Shown piece after piece: positions 45,800-53,950 of a DNA stretch of 64,000 nucleotides. The DNA is from an uncultured Sunxiuqinia sp. (GTDB taxonomy: Bacteria; Bacteroidota; Bacteroidia; Bacteroidales; Prolixibacteraceae): assembly GCF_947495665.1 (NCBI RefSeq), contig NZ_CANLZV010000001.1:434001-498000 (forward strand). Direction: 5' to 3'. The position numbers and the translations under genes were made by a program. Position 1 is the first letter of the stretch. Each line of letters begins with the position of its first letter. The notes beneath the pieces are model-generated. The model was not told where the DNA came from. It worked only from the letters and a program-made list of their open reading frames with translations, and made no database searches.

Positions 45800-46474
45800 T
45801 TGAAGCAACCAATTTCGAATCAAACCGTGGAATTTGAAACCGGTCATATTTACCATGTTTTCAATCGGGGAAACAACTCGCAACGCTTGTTTTTTACCCG
45901 CGACAACTACTTGTTTTTTATTGAAAAGATCAGAACTTATATTTTGCCGCATGCTGACCTTTTAGCCTGGTGTTTAATGCCAACCCATTTCCATTTGATG
46001 GTGCATGTGAATGAAATTAGGATGCCGGTTAAAAGTGAGGGCTATGCTCCATTCAATAGCTTGCCAGTGAGGGCTTCACTCGAAGTGAAACCCTCATTAT
46101 CCAAAAAGTCAAGATCATTGAATGACTCGATTGGCATTATGCTTCGATCGTATAGCCGGGCGATTCAGAAACAGGAAAACCGAACAGGAAGCCTTTTTCA
46201 AAAAGCAACCAAAGCCCGCTGCCTCACCCAAACAGATGGCATTTCTCCTGCCTGGTTTCAATCCCGCTATGGAGCAATAATTAGCAGGGCTTTTGCAGAG
46301 GACGATTATCCCCAGGTCTGTTTTGATTACATCCATGCCAATCCGGTAAAGGATGGGCTGGTCGGTCATATCGAGGAGTGGGCGTTTTCTTCGGCCCGGG
46401 ATTATGCCGGCTTACGAAATGGGAAGCTGACTAACAAGGAACGAGCCAATGAGTTTGGCTTGGTTTATCGGTAG
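45800..46474 (+). CDS. REP-associated tyrosine transposase (Y1/HUH), with internal REP
   Basis: A 224-residue IS200-like transposase of the RAYT group. The HUH motif is H63-F-H65 in PTHFHLMV, the catalytic Tyr is Y118 in LRSYSRAIQ, and the typical end region HANPVKDGLV...WAFSSARDYAG is present. RAYTs process REP hairpins, and such hairpins lie on both sides. Residues ~78-100 are encoded by a REP composite inserted between the HUH and Tyr motifs without breaking the frame. The start is a TTG at 45800; an in-frame stop lies 12 nt upstream. Activity after the insertion is uncertain. Confidence 0.88.
   Translation: MKQPISNQTVEFETGHIYHVFNRGNNSQRLFFTRDNYLFFIEKIRTYILPHADLLAWCLMPTHFHLMVHVNEIRMPVKSEGYAPFNSLPVRASLEVKPSLSKKSRSLNDSIGIMLRSYSRAIQKQENRTGSLFQKATKARCLTQTDGISPAWFQSRYGAIISRAFAEDDYPQVCFDYIHANPVKDGLVGHIEEWAFSSARDYAGLRNGKLTNKERANEFGLVYR
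46034..46098. repeat. Composite REP element inside the transposase gene
   Basis: A decayed half arm AGTGAGGGCT, the spacer ATTCAATAGCTTGCC, and the palindrome AGTGAGGGCTTCACT/CGA/AGTGAAACCCTCATT (46066-46098). It adds about 22 in-frame codons. Confidence 0.85.
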
Positions 46475-46498
46475 TTTCGTTAGCCTTTGAGTAAGTTG

Positions 46499-46608
46499 AG
46501 TAAGGGTTTCACTTCATTTAGCAGCTTGCAAGTAAGGGCTTCACTTCAAGTGAAGCCCTTACTATCATACTATCATACTCACCTTTCACTTCAAGTGAAA
46601 CCCTTACT
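46499..46608. repeat. REP elements downstream of transposase gene
   Basis: A half arm (46499-46514), a spacer, and a perfect palindrome with 16-bp arms (46531-46563), then the direct repeat ATCATACT, and a second palindrome with an eroded left arm (core 46584-46600, end 46608). Confidence 0.85.
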
Positions 46609-46619
46609 ATTCAACCCGC

Positions 46620-47324
46620 TTACCCTTCCGTTTCGCTGAGGGCCTCGTGGGCGTCTTTGGGTTTGCCGGTTGGGGTGTCGTAAATGATGTAGTCGTTGTA
46701 TTTGGCTTCGTTGGTATCTTCCCATATTTTTTTGCCGGTATTGCAGTATTTCACCAGCAGGGCATAAATTTCGTTGGCTTTTTCCACGCGATCTTCGGTG
46801 GCAATGTCGCGGTCGGCAATGGCGTCTTCCTGTTTGCTCAGGGCCTGTTCGTAGGTATCGATCCGGGTGTTCAGTTCGGCCAGAATTTCCGGCGTCAGTC
46901 CTTCACTTTCCAGCTGGGGCAACATGGCTGTGGCCACCCGATGCACCCGCCGCGCCACGTAACTCAGTTTGCCGCCGTCCAGATCGCTGACGGCCGAAAC
47001 GCCAAATTTCCGGTAGTTACCCGATTGTGCACCAAACTTGTTTTCCACGCGCTGCATAATTTCCGAAACCGCATCGCGCAGCTGGATGGCCGCCTCGTCT
47101 TTTTCCTGGGTGGCGCCTACCTGCACACCCACCAGCTCATCGTCGGTCGGGATGTTGGCATAGTCGGTTAGCAACCCTTTGAAAGCGTTCAGCTTCTCTT
47201 CGGTCACCCCGTATTTGATAAACTCGACCAAATCGCGCAGCATAAAACCGACTTTGGTCATGGCAAGCGTGTAAAGTGCAGAGAGTGCAATTTTGAATTT
47301 TACGGTAACAGTCTTTTTTCTCAT
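46620..47324 (-). CDS. Hypothetical protein, helical (DUF6261-like appearance)
   Basis: A 234-residue, mostly helical protein without a signal peptide or catalytic motif. Its N-terminus is basic (MRKKTVTVKFKIALSALY); the rest is acidic helices such as ALSKQEDAIADRDIATEDRVEKANEI and a tail with WEDTNEAKYNDYIIYDTPTG. From memory it resembles the Bacteroidota DUF6261 group, which has no known function; I cannot confirm this. I chose the start at 47324 because AAGAAG precedes it; the frame extends 35 codons further upstream. REP elements lie on both sides, and 21-nt arrays lie upstream. Confidence 0.65.
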   Translation of the reverse strand: MRKKTVTVKFKIALSALYTLAMTKVGFMLRDLVEFIKYGVTEEKLNAFKGLLTDYANIPTDDELVGVQVGATQEKDEAAIQLRDAVSEIMQRVENKFGAQSGNYRKFGVSAVSDLDGGKLSYVARRVHRVATAMLPQLESEGLTPEILAELNTRIDTYEQALSKQEDAIADRDIATEDRVEKANEIYALLVKYCNTGKKIWEDTNEAKYNDYIIYDTPTGKPKDAHEALSETEG

Positions 47325-47450
47325 TCTTCTTAATTTAAGGTTTATAATTCGCAGGTCCGGTCGGACCACTTTTTTCAGATAAGTTTCATCGGTGGGGTGG
47401 AGTTCGGTGTCGCAAATTCCGATTCGCAATTGACTATCCTGAATGTTGCG

Positions 47451-47560
47451 AGTAAGGGCTTCACTTCATTAGCCTGCCAGTTAGGGCTTCACTCCAGCCT
47501 GCTAGTAAGGGCTTCATTTAGCCTGCCAGTTAGGGCTTCACTTCAAGTGAAACCCTAACT
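47451..47560. repeat. Chain of REP half arms ending in a palindrome
   Basis: Three successive left arms (47451-47466, 47479-47494, 47504-47516), separated by short AGCCTGCC-like spacers, end in the full palindrome AGTTAGGGCTTCACTTC... at 47528-47560. Confidence 0.8.
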
Positions 47561-47587
47561 AGAAAATGTCCAAGTCCGTCGTTTTTA

Positions 47588-47785
47588 GTTGAAACACCGG
47601 GCCGACAAGTAGAAACACAATTCCGAGCGGTTCAAACACTCAAGCGAGTACTTCAAACACCTGGCAGAGTGGTTCAAACACTCAACCGAGCAGTTCAAAC
47701 ACAAAACCGAGCAGTTCAAACGCGTAACCGACGAGTTCAAACACTCAACCGAGCACTTGAAACACAATTCCGAGCGGTTGAAACG
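47588..47785. repeat. Tandem array A: nine 21-nt units plus part of a tenth
   Basis: Units run from 47588 in exact 21-nt steps with the consensus GTTCAAACACTCAACCGAGCA; two units are identical and the others differ at 1-10 positions. As 21 is a multiple of 3, frames stay open on both strands, giving heptapeptide repeats. No spacer sequences are present. Confidence 0.92.
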
Positions 47786-47818
47786 CTACTTTTTTGGTCG
47801 GCTGAGTATCCGGAGCTG

Positions 47819-47923
47819 ATTTTTTGGTGTCCGGACCACTTTTTTCGGTGTGCGGACTGCTTTTTTTAGTATCCGGACTGCTTTGGAGAGTCTTCCAAGG
47901 ACTTTTTTCGGTGGACAAAGGGC
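47819..47923. repeat. Tandem array B: five degenerate 21-nt units
   Basis: Units at 47819, 47840, 47861, 47882 and 47903 follow TTTTTTNGGTNTCCGGACTGC with decay in the last two. The period equals that of the adjoining array A, but the sequence differs. Confidence 0.75.
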
Positions 47924-48542
47924 TCGGCCCGATGCACCAGGCGCCCGGTTGGGTATTTTAAGCCAAAGGGAAACTGTTTGAAGGAACAGCTTGATTTGTC
48001 AAAGAACTTCCAGGGGTGAATCCAGCGATTTTGAGAGTCATTCAACCCCCGGAAGCGGTCTCCAAAGTCCGGGGTAGGGCCGTTGTACGAATCGGTACGA
48101 TTTGGAAAATGCTCCGGCCAATAACCGGACGATCCGAAACGACTTACTAAAATTAATGATTATGAATATAAAAGGGAAGGAGAAAAGCCCACTGACATGC
48201 AAATAATTTATGTTCTTCAGCATGATTTTGTTTATTAATGGTTTTGAAATTCATTGAAAACAAAGGGTATAGCGAAGACTTAAAACCGCTTAGTGCACCT
48301 TTGTTCGCGAACAAACAGCCTCCAGGCCCTAAAGTTGCGAATACACGTACTGTTTAGTTTATGAAAATGAGTATCTTGGGGAGTTGGTGAGAATAAGCCT
48401 TAGGAGCGAGGAAGCTTAGTGAGTGGCGAAGGGGCTTGGACCATGGTCTTGTTATAAACGGATACCACACGATGTAATCGCGCGGTAGCTTGGGGAAGTG
48501 ATAAGGAAGGGGCTATGAAATAACCTAAATAAAAAAAATAAA
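47924..48542. other. Non-coding leader region of the ATPase cassette
   Basis: About 620 nt without a supported gene. It contains several short inverted repeats near 48070-48130, the perfect 16-nt palindrome TTTGTTCGCGAACAAA at 48300-48315, and an AT-rich stretch directly before the ATPase ATG. A structured RNA cannot be excluded. Confidence 0.45.
48300..48315. promoter_or_regulatory. Perfect 16-nt palindrome, possible operator
   Basis: TTTGTTCGCGAACAAA is fully self-complementary and lies 228 nt upstream of the ATPase gene. Its form suits a dimeric repressor site; no regulator gene is adjacent. Confidence 0.4.
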
Positions 48543-50771
48543 ATGATTGAGTCAATAACAATTAAGAATGTCGCGACTTATGACGAAAAAGGGATTCAAA
48601 TTGAAGATCTAAAAAAGATTAATTTCATTTATGGCGCTAATGGATGTGGGAAAACAACTTTGTCCAACTTCCTATATAATCCTTCAGACGAAAAATTTAA
48701 TAGTTGTTCTCTATCCTGGAAAGGAGAACAAAAACTTAATACACTAGTATATAATAAGGAGTTTAGGCAAAGGAATTTTGGGAAAGGCAAATTAGGAGGA
48801 GTATTCACATTAGGTGAAGCCACTGCCGAAGAAATAGAAGTTATTGAAAGTAAGGTAAACACTTTAAAAGAACTAAAAGAAGTTGGTACTCAGAAAAGAC
48901 TTACTGTTAAAAGTCAAGAAGAAAAAAAAGATAAACTGGATGCTGAGTTTAAAGAAGCAACATGGACAAAGGTTTATAAAAAGTATGAACCTAACTTTAA
49001 AGAAGCGTTTGCAGGGTACATAAGTAAAGAAAAATTCAAAACGAAACTTCTAAATGAATTCACTAACAATAAAGAAGAACTCCTTGAAATTGACGCTTTA
49101 AAGGAAAAAGCAAATACAATCTTTGGAGAAGTTCCGCAAATGATAACTGAAATCACTAATTTCTCATTCGAAAGGATTTTAGAAATAGAAGAAGTACCAA
49201 TTTGGGAAAAAATAGTGGTTGGTAAAGGTGATGTTGATATTGCCAGTCTTATTCAGAAGCTAAATATTACAGATTGGGTTAATCAAGGTCGTAAATATCT
49301 AAACGAAGAAGATGAAGTTTGTCCCTTTTGTCAGCAAAAAACAATAACATCAGAATTTAAAAAACAAATAGATAGTTTCTTTGATGAAAGATATCTTAAA
49401 GATATTGAGCAGATAAAAGCATTGAAACAAGAGTATTCGACATTAATAGAAAACTTAGTTAATGAATTGAACCTTGTCGAAACAACTCAAAAAAACTTTT
49501 CAAAATCTAAATTAGATACTGACAAGTTTTCCGCTTACCTAAAAACACTGATTAGTCAACAAACTATTAATAATGAGCGATTAGCTCTGAAAGAAAAAGA
49601 ACCAAGCAGAAAAATTGAATTAATATCACTAAGAGAACAATTATCGTTGCTTTCTGAGTTGGTTGAAAAGGCAAATGCAGAAATAAAAAAGCATAACGTA
49701 ATTGTCAATAACTACAACACAGAAAGAACAAATCTTATTAAATCTATATGGAGATTTGTCACAAACGATTATTCTACAGAACTTGCATCGTATAATTCTA
49801 CCCATGCAGGATTAACAAAAGGGATAAAAGCCTTAAATGAGCAGATTCGCCAAAAAATAGTTGAACACAATGCTCTTGATTCTGAGATTAAAGAATTAAG
49901 TAAAAATGTAACGAGCATTCAGCCAACTATCAATGAAATAAACCGACTATTAAAATCTTATGGCTTCACAAATTTTGAAATTGTTCCTGCTAATGAAGAT
50001 GGGTTTTATCAGATTCAGCGTGAAGATGGATCGATTGCTGAAACAACTCTAAGTGAAGGCGAAATTACCTTTATAACTTTTCTTTATTTCCTGCAGTTGT
50101 CCAAAGGCGGTGTTAGTGAAGAAACTGTTAACGAAGAAAGAATTCTTGTTGTTGATGACCCAATTTCTAGCCTTGATAGTAATGTATTGTTTGTTGTCAG
50201 TACACTAATAAAAGAGATAATCAAGGAAATAAAGTCTGACACAGGCAATATAAAGCAATTGATACTACTCACTCACAATGTATACTTTCATAAAGAAGTT
50301 ACTTTTATTGATGGAAGGACGAAATGCTGTGGGAAAACTAATTATTGGATTTTAAGAAAAAATGAGTCGAATACAAGTGTTCAGCATTTTGTTAAGTCAA
50401 ATCCTATTCAATCTTCTTACGAGTTATTGTGGCAAGAATTGAAAAGTGAAGAAGTTAAATCAAGTATTACTGTCCAGAATGTTATGAGGAGGATTATTGA
50501 AAACTATTTTAAACTTCTGGGGAAATATGGTGACGATGATTTAATACAAAAGTTTGAAACAAAGGAGGAACAAGAAATATGCAGGTCATTGATAAGTTGG
50601 ATAAACGATGGTTCGCATAGCATTAATGACGATTTGTATGTAGAATTGCAGGACAGAACAATTGAAAATTATCAAAAGGTGTTTAAGGACATTTTTAAGT
50701 TGACAAATCATCAAGGTCATTACGATATGATGATGGGCATTCATGAAACGGTAGAAGAGATAGAAGCCTAA
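48543..50771 (+). CDS. RloC/PrrC-like AAA_13 ATPase with zinc hook and putative anticodon-nuclease triad
   Basis: A 742-residue ABC/SMC-type ATPase. Walker A is GANGCGKTT (31-39); Walker B is ILVVDDPISSLDS (D538, D539); a signature-like LSEGE and the H-loop LLTHNVYFH are present. Two coiled-coil arms flank a zinc hook C260-P-F-C263. The C-terminal region has R649/E653 (MRRIIENYF) and H692 (NDGSH), the same order as the Arg-Glu-His triad of PrrC and RloC anticodon nucleases. This suggests tRNA cleavage triggered by DNA damage or phage infection; the activity is inferred. It is clearly AT-rich against its neighbours and lies 44 nt before a PD-(D/E)XK-like gene. Confidence 0.8.
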   Translation: MIESITIKNVATYDEKGIQIEDLKKINFIYGANGCGKTTLSNFLYNPSDEKFNSCSLSWKGEQKLNTLVYNKEFRQRNFGKGKLGGVFTLGEATAEEIEVIESKVNTLKELKEVGTQKRLTVKSQEEKKDKLDAEFKEATWTKVYKKYEPNFKEAFAGYISKEKFKTKLLNEFTNNKEELLEIDALKEKANTIFGEVPQMITEITNFSFERILEIEEVPIWEKIVVGKGDVDIASLIQKLNITDWVNQGRKYLNEEDEVCPFCQQKTITSEFKKQIDSFFDERYLKDIEQIKALKQEYSTLIENLVNELNLVETTQKNFSKSKLDTDKFSAYLKTLISQQTINNERLALKEKEPSRKIELISLREQLSLLSELVEKANAEIKKHNVIVNNYNTERTNLIKSIWRFVTNDYSTELASYNSTHAGLTKGIKALNEQIRQKIVEHNALDSEIKELSKNVTSIQPTINEINRLLKSYGFTNFEIVPANEDGFYQIQREDGSIAETTLSEGEITFITFLYFLQLSKGGVSEETVNEERILVVDDPISSLDSNVLFVVSTLIKEIIKEIKSDTGNIKQLILLTHNVYFHKEVTFIDGRTKCCGKTNYWILRKNESNTSVQHFVKSNPIQSSYELLWQELKSEEVKSSITVQNVMRRIIENYFKLLGKYGDDDLIQKFETKEEQEICRSLISWINDGSHSINDDLYVELQDRTIENYQKVFKDIFKLTNHQGHYDMMMGIHETVEEIEA

Positions 50772-50815
50772 AATGTCAAACGCGACATATTTAAACAGTT
50801 ATATAATATTAATAA

Positions 50816-51475
50816 ATGAATCAACTCTCAAGAAGACAGGTTGAGATTGTAGAGTTTGCTGAAAAAGTTTATCATTCAGGACTACGACATTCGGGTGTTA
50901 ATGGAACTTTATATGAAAATAAACTGATACAGTTTCTGAGAGAAGATGTACCAAAACTTGATTTTTACAGGGGCCAAATAAGATATGGAAATAGAAGCTC
51001 TTCTCAATACGATATAATAATTTGTAAGAAAGGAATAAGGCAACATGAATTTCTCAAAGAGGTAGATCCATTTGTAAATATTATAGATGAATCAGATTGT
51101 CTTGGAGTAATTGAGCTTAAGAAATGGGGTAATCCGAAAATGATTTCTCCAAACGGTTCTATTGAGAATGCCTACAGGAAATTTAAAAGCGACTTCCCGG
51201 ATCTAAGTTACTTGTTCGTTACAATAAGATTTAAAGACAGAAAAAGGCTTAAAGAAAAAAAATGGATAGAATTATCAGATGAACTTAGAACGGATGGGAA
51301 TTTCTGCTTTTTCGGGAATGTTTATAATTCCGATAAGGAATGGGAATTTCCTTGGGTAAATAATAAATTACTGATTGAAAGGAATCGTTCTTACCTTGGA
51401 GAATACGAAAGATTAATAAGAAAAATAGAAGTTTTGTCATTAAAAGTGCCTCCTTCCGCTGGCGCGGATTTGTGA
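50816..51475 (+). CDS. PD-(D/E)XK-like protein paired with the ATPase
   Basis: A 219-residue AT-rich protein. A helical start (about 1-30) leads into NGTLYENKLIQFLRE, then the putative nuclease core: D66 in SQYDIIICKK and E100-L-K102 in LGVIELKKW. This matches the D...ExK layout and loosely recalls DUF6602-type nuclease-like proteins. It is probably cotranscribed with the ATPase. Its last residues (PPSAGADL and stop) are encoded by a REP-like element, so the natural C-terminus may have been replaced. Function is inferred from motif and pairing. Confidence 0.65.
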   Translation: MNQLSRRQVEIVEFAEKVYHSGLRHSGVNGTLYENKLIQFLREDVPKLDFYRGQIRYGNRSSSQYDIIICKKGIRQHEFLKEVDPFVNIIDESDCLGVIELKKWGNPKMISPNGSIENAYRKFKSDFPDLSYLFVTIRFKDRKRLKEKKWIELSDELRTDGNFCFFGNVYNSDKEWEFPWVNNKLLIERNRSYLGEYERLIRKIEVLSLKVPPSAGADL

Positions 51476-51483
51476 TCTGCGCC
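51456..51483. repeat. 28-nt REP-like element, left copy
   Basis: CCGCTGGCGCGGATTTGTGA followed by TCTGCGCC; an imperfect palindrome matching 52786-52813. It supplies the stop codon of the nuclease-like gene. Confidence 0.75.
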
Positions 51484-51525
51484 CCTGGATTAAATGCCAT
51501 GAATAAACACTAAAATAAAAGCTCA

Positions 51526-52746
51526 ATGAATGAATTTTTAGACCAATGGGGTGAAGCAGCCTATACCAGTCTGGGATTTTTCTGGATGGCTATGTGGGCA
51601 TTTGTTTTGGGGTATTTTATAAGCTCCATGATACAGATTTTCATTACTGAAAAACGCATGCAGGAGGTAATGGGAGACAAGAGTGGGAAAAGTGTCCTTT
51701 TAGGCACTTTCTTTGGGTTTATAAGCAGCTCCTGTAGTTTTTCAGCGTTGGCCACTTCGAAGTCTTTATTTCAAAAAGGCGCTAGCTTTGTTTCATCCAT
51801 CGCCTTTTTATTGGCTTCCACGAATCTTGTAATCGAACTTGGAATAATCATTTCAATCTTTTTAGGCTGGCAGTTTGTGCTGGGCGAATATATTGGAGGT
51901 ATATTACTGATACTCTTTAGCTGGTTGCTGATTCGAATTCTAAAACCGCATCGGCTAATCAAAAATGCCAGAAACAAGCTTAATCAATCTCCGGAGAACG
52001 AGCATCATGCCCAAAAATCGTTTGAGGAAAAAATAAAATCCACCGAAAACTGGGCAAAGGTTGGAAAGCAGTATGCCATGGAGTGGAAAATGGTTTGGAA
52101 AGATGTAACCGTAGGATTCACAATAGCAGGGATTGTCGCTGTTTTTGTTCCGGACTCCTTCTTTCAAACACTTTTTATTAATACGGGCAGTGGCCAGCAA
52201 ACATTTGGTTTTTTTACATTACTTGAACATGTTATTGTTGGACCCATTGCCGCATTTCTAACCTTTATTGGCTCAATGGGCAATATTCCGCTTGCCGCAC
52301 TGCTTTTCGGAAAAGGAGTGAGTTTTGCGGGGGTAATGGCTTTTATATTCAGCGACCTTGTTGTATTTCCTGTTTTACGCATCAATGCCAAATACTACGG
52401 CTGGAAAATGTCTCTCTTTATCTTGTTTTTGTTGTTCGCCTCACTTATAGCCACCTCCTTATTGCTGCATTATGGGTTTGAATTATTTGGTCTTATACCA
52501 GAAGCAACTGCCTCGGGTATAACTGAAAAAGAACATTTTAAAATCGATTACACTTTCTTCTTAAATCTTGCCTTTGTGGCGATATCCGGAATTCTAATCT
52601 ATTTCGGTTTCTTTAAAGGGAAAAACGTAAAACATCATAAAGAGATGGCTCCAAAAAGTCCGTTGCTGGAAAAAGGATTGAAATGGATCGCTATTGTAAG
52701 CTATATCTGGTTGTCAATCGGAATAATTTTGAAGTACCTCTTTTAA
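51526..52746 (+). CDS. Permease of the ArsP/DUF318 family
   Basis: A 406-residue inner-membrane protein with about nine to ten hydrophobic segments. The characteristic motif GFISSSCSFSALATSKSLF carries the small Ser-Cys-rich turn seen in DUF318/ArsP permeases, and a matching second-half motif occurs around FIGSMGNIPLAALLFGKG. ArsP members export methylated arsenicals, but most of the family is uncharacterised. A cytoplasmic loop with KNARNKLNQSPENEHH separates the halves. No ars genes are adjacent. REP-like copies lie on both sides. Confidence 0.85.
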   Translation: MNEFLDQWGEAAYTSLGFFWMAMWAFVLGYFISSMIQIFITEKRMQEVMGDKSGKSVLLGTFFGFISSSCSFSALATSKSLFQKGASFVSSIAFLLASTNLVIELGIIISIFLGWQFVLGEYIGGILLILFSWLLIRILKPHRLIKNARNKLNQSPENEHHAQKSFEEKIKSTENWAKVGKQYAMEWKMVWKDVTVGFTIAGIVAVFVPDSFFQTLFINTGSGQQTFGFFTLLEHVIVGPIAAFLTFIGSMGNIPLAALLFGKGVSFAGVMAFIFSDLVVFPVLRINAKYYGWKMSLFILFLLFASLIATSLLLHYGFELFGLIPEATASGITEKEHFKIDYTFFLNLAFVAISGILIYFGFFKGKNVKHHKEMAPKSPLLEKGLKWIAIVSYIWLSIGIILKYLF

Positions 52747-52785
52747 ATTGATAAAGTAAAATATAACAAGATACACCGCAAGCAT

Positions 52786-52813
52786 CCGCTGGCACGGATT
52801 TATAATCCGATCC
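52786..52813. repeat. 28-nt REP-like element, right copy
   Basis: CCGCTGGCACGGATTTATAA followed by TCCGATCC; same orientation as the copy at 51456-51483, 1330 nt apart. Confidence 0.75.
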
Positions 52814-52922
52814 TGGCAGCAAGACCCGAAAAATAATAAGCGCTAATATCCTTGGCGGATCAGCACTTTAGAATTGCCATTTTTTGATAGAACAAACCAA
52901 ATAACCACCAACAAACGGAACC

Positions 52923-53879
52923 ATGGAAAAACTAAAACTAGCGAGTGCACAATTTGAGAACCGGAGTGGGGATAAAGATTACAACCTCGGTGTGATGGAT
53001 CGTTTAGCCGGCGAGGCTGCCCGGCAAGGAGCTGATGCCATTGCGTTTCACGAATGCTCGGTGACGGGCTACACCTTTGCCCGGCACCTTTCGAAAGAGC
53101 AGTTGTTGGATTTGTCGGAGTTGATTCCGGAAGGGGAGAGTGTGCAACGTCTGACTCAAATTGCCCAAAAGCATGGGATTGTGGTGTTGGCCGGTTTGTT
53201 TGAGAAAGATGCTCAGGATGAGCTGTTCAAAGCGTACGTTTGTGTGGATCAAAACGGTTTGGTGGCTAAGTACCGCAAGCTGCATCCGTTTATCAATCCC
53301 CATTTGAATCCGGGAGATGCCTATTGTGTGTTTGAGCTGAAGGGCTGGAAGTGCGGCATTCTGATTTGCTACGACAACAACATTCTAGAGAATGTAAGGG
53401 CCACCAAATTGTTGGGTGCCGATATTCTGTTTATGCCGCATGTAACCATGTGTACGCCGTCTACGCGGCCCGGTGCGGGTTTTGTTGATCCGGCCTTATG
53501 GGAGAGCCGGGAAAATGATCCGACCTCGCTTCGCCTGGAGTTTCAGAGCATGAAGGGGCGGGGCTGGCTGATGAAATGGCTTCCGGCCCGGGCGTACGAC
53601 AATGGTATTTATGCGGTGTTTTCCAACCCGATTGGGATGGATGACGATCAGCTGAAAAATGGCTGCTCGATGATTGTTGATCCGTTTGGGGATGTGCTGG
53701 CCGAGTGCCAGACTTTTGAGGACAGCTTTGCCCTGGCAACCCTTACGCCGGAAAAACTGCAGCAAGCGGGCGGTTACCGGTATCTGCAGGCACGCCGCCC
53801 CGAACTTTACCGCGACATTATTGGGCAGGAACACCAGTCGGAACAGAAAGTGGTTTGGCTGAATCCGGGAGAAGAATAG
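52923..53879 (+). CDS. Carbon-nitrogen hydrolase (nitrilase superfamily)
   Basis: A 318-residue cytoplasmic amidohydrolase. The catalytic triad is E44 (FHECSVTG), K119 (KYRKLHPF) and C149 (LICYDNN). The family cleaves amides, carbamoyl groups or nitriles; the substrate here is not readable. The insertion with TRPGAGFVDPALWESRENDP sets it apart from omega-amidases. It is followed by a gene of unknown function in the same direction. Confidence 0.88.
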   Translation: MEKLKLASAQFENRSGDKDYNLGVMDRLAGEAARQGADAIAFHECSVTGYTFARHLSKEQLLDLSELIPEGESVQRLTQIAQKHGIVVLAGLFEKDAQDELFKAYVCVDQNGLVAKYRKLHPFINPHLNPGDAYCVFELKGWKCGILICYDNNILENVRATKLLGADILFMPHVTMCTPSTRPGAGFVDPALWESRENDPTSLRLEFQSMKGRGWLMKWLPARAYDNGIYAVFSNPIGMDDDQLKNGCSMIVDPFGDVLAECQTFEDSFALATLTPEKLQQAGGYRYLQARRPELYRDIIGQEHQSEQKVVWLNPGEE

Positions 53880-53950
53880 CGTGAATCTTCCTTTTGGCAA
53901 GGGATGAAACGAAGGCTGTTGTTAAAGAACCTTTAAAGTTGAAATCGTTT

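Noticed and set aside
47585-47767. Minus-strand protein of heptapeptide repeats (CSVECLN-like)
   Set aside because: The 21-nt period keeps frames open on both strands; there is no ribosome site and no flanking coding sequence.
47588-47785. CRISPR array
   Set aside because: Units follow each other directly every 21 nt without unique spacers, and no cas gene is near.
48543-50771. Plain SMC/Rad50-type DNA repair ATPase
   Set aside because: The zinc hook and ATPase fit, but the C-terminal Arg-Glu-His region and missing SbcD partner favour the RloC/PrrC group; not fully excluded.
42901-52900. Integrated prophage or conjugative element
   Set aside because: No integrase, phage structural, relaxase or tra gene is visible; only the RAYT transposase and repeats.
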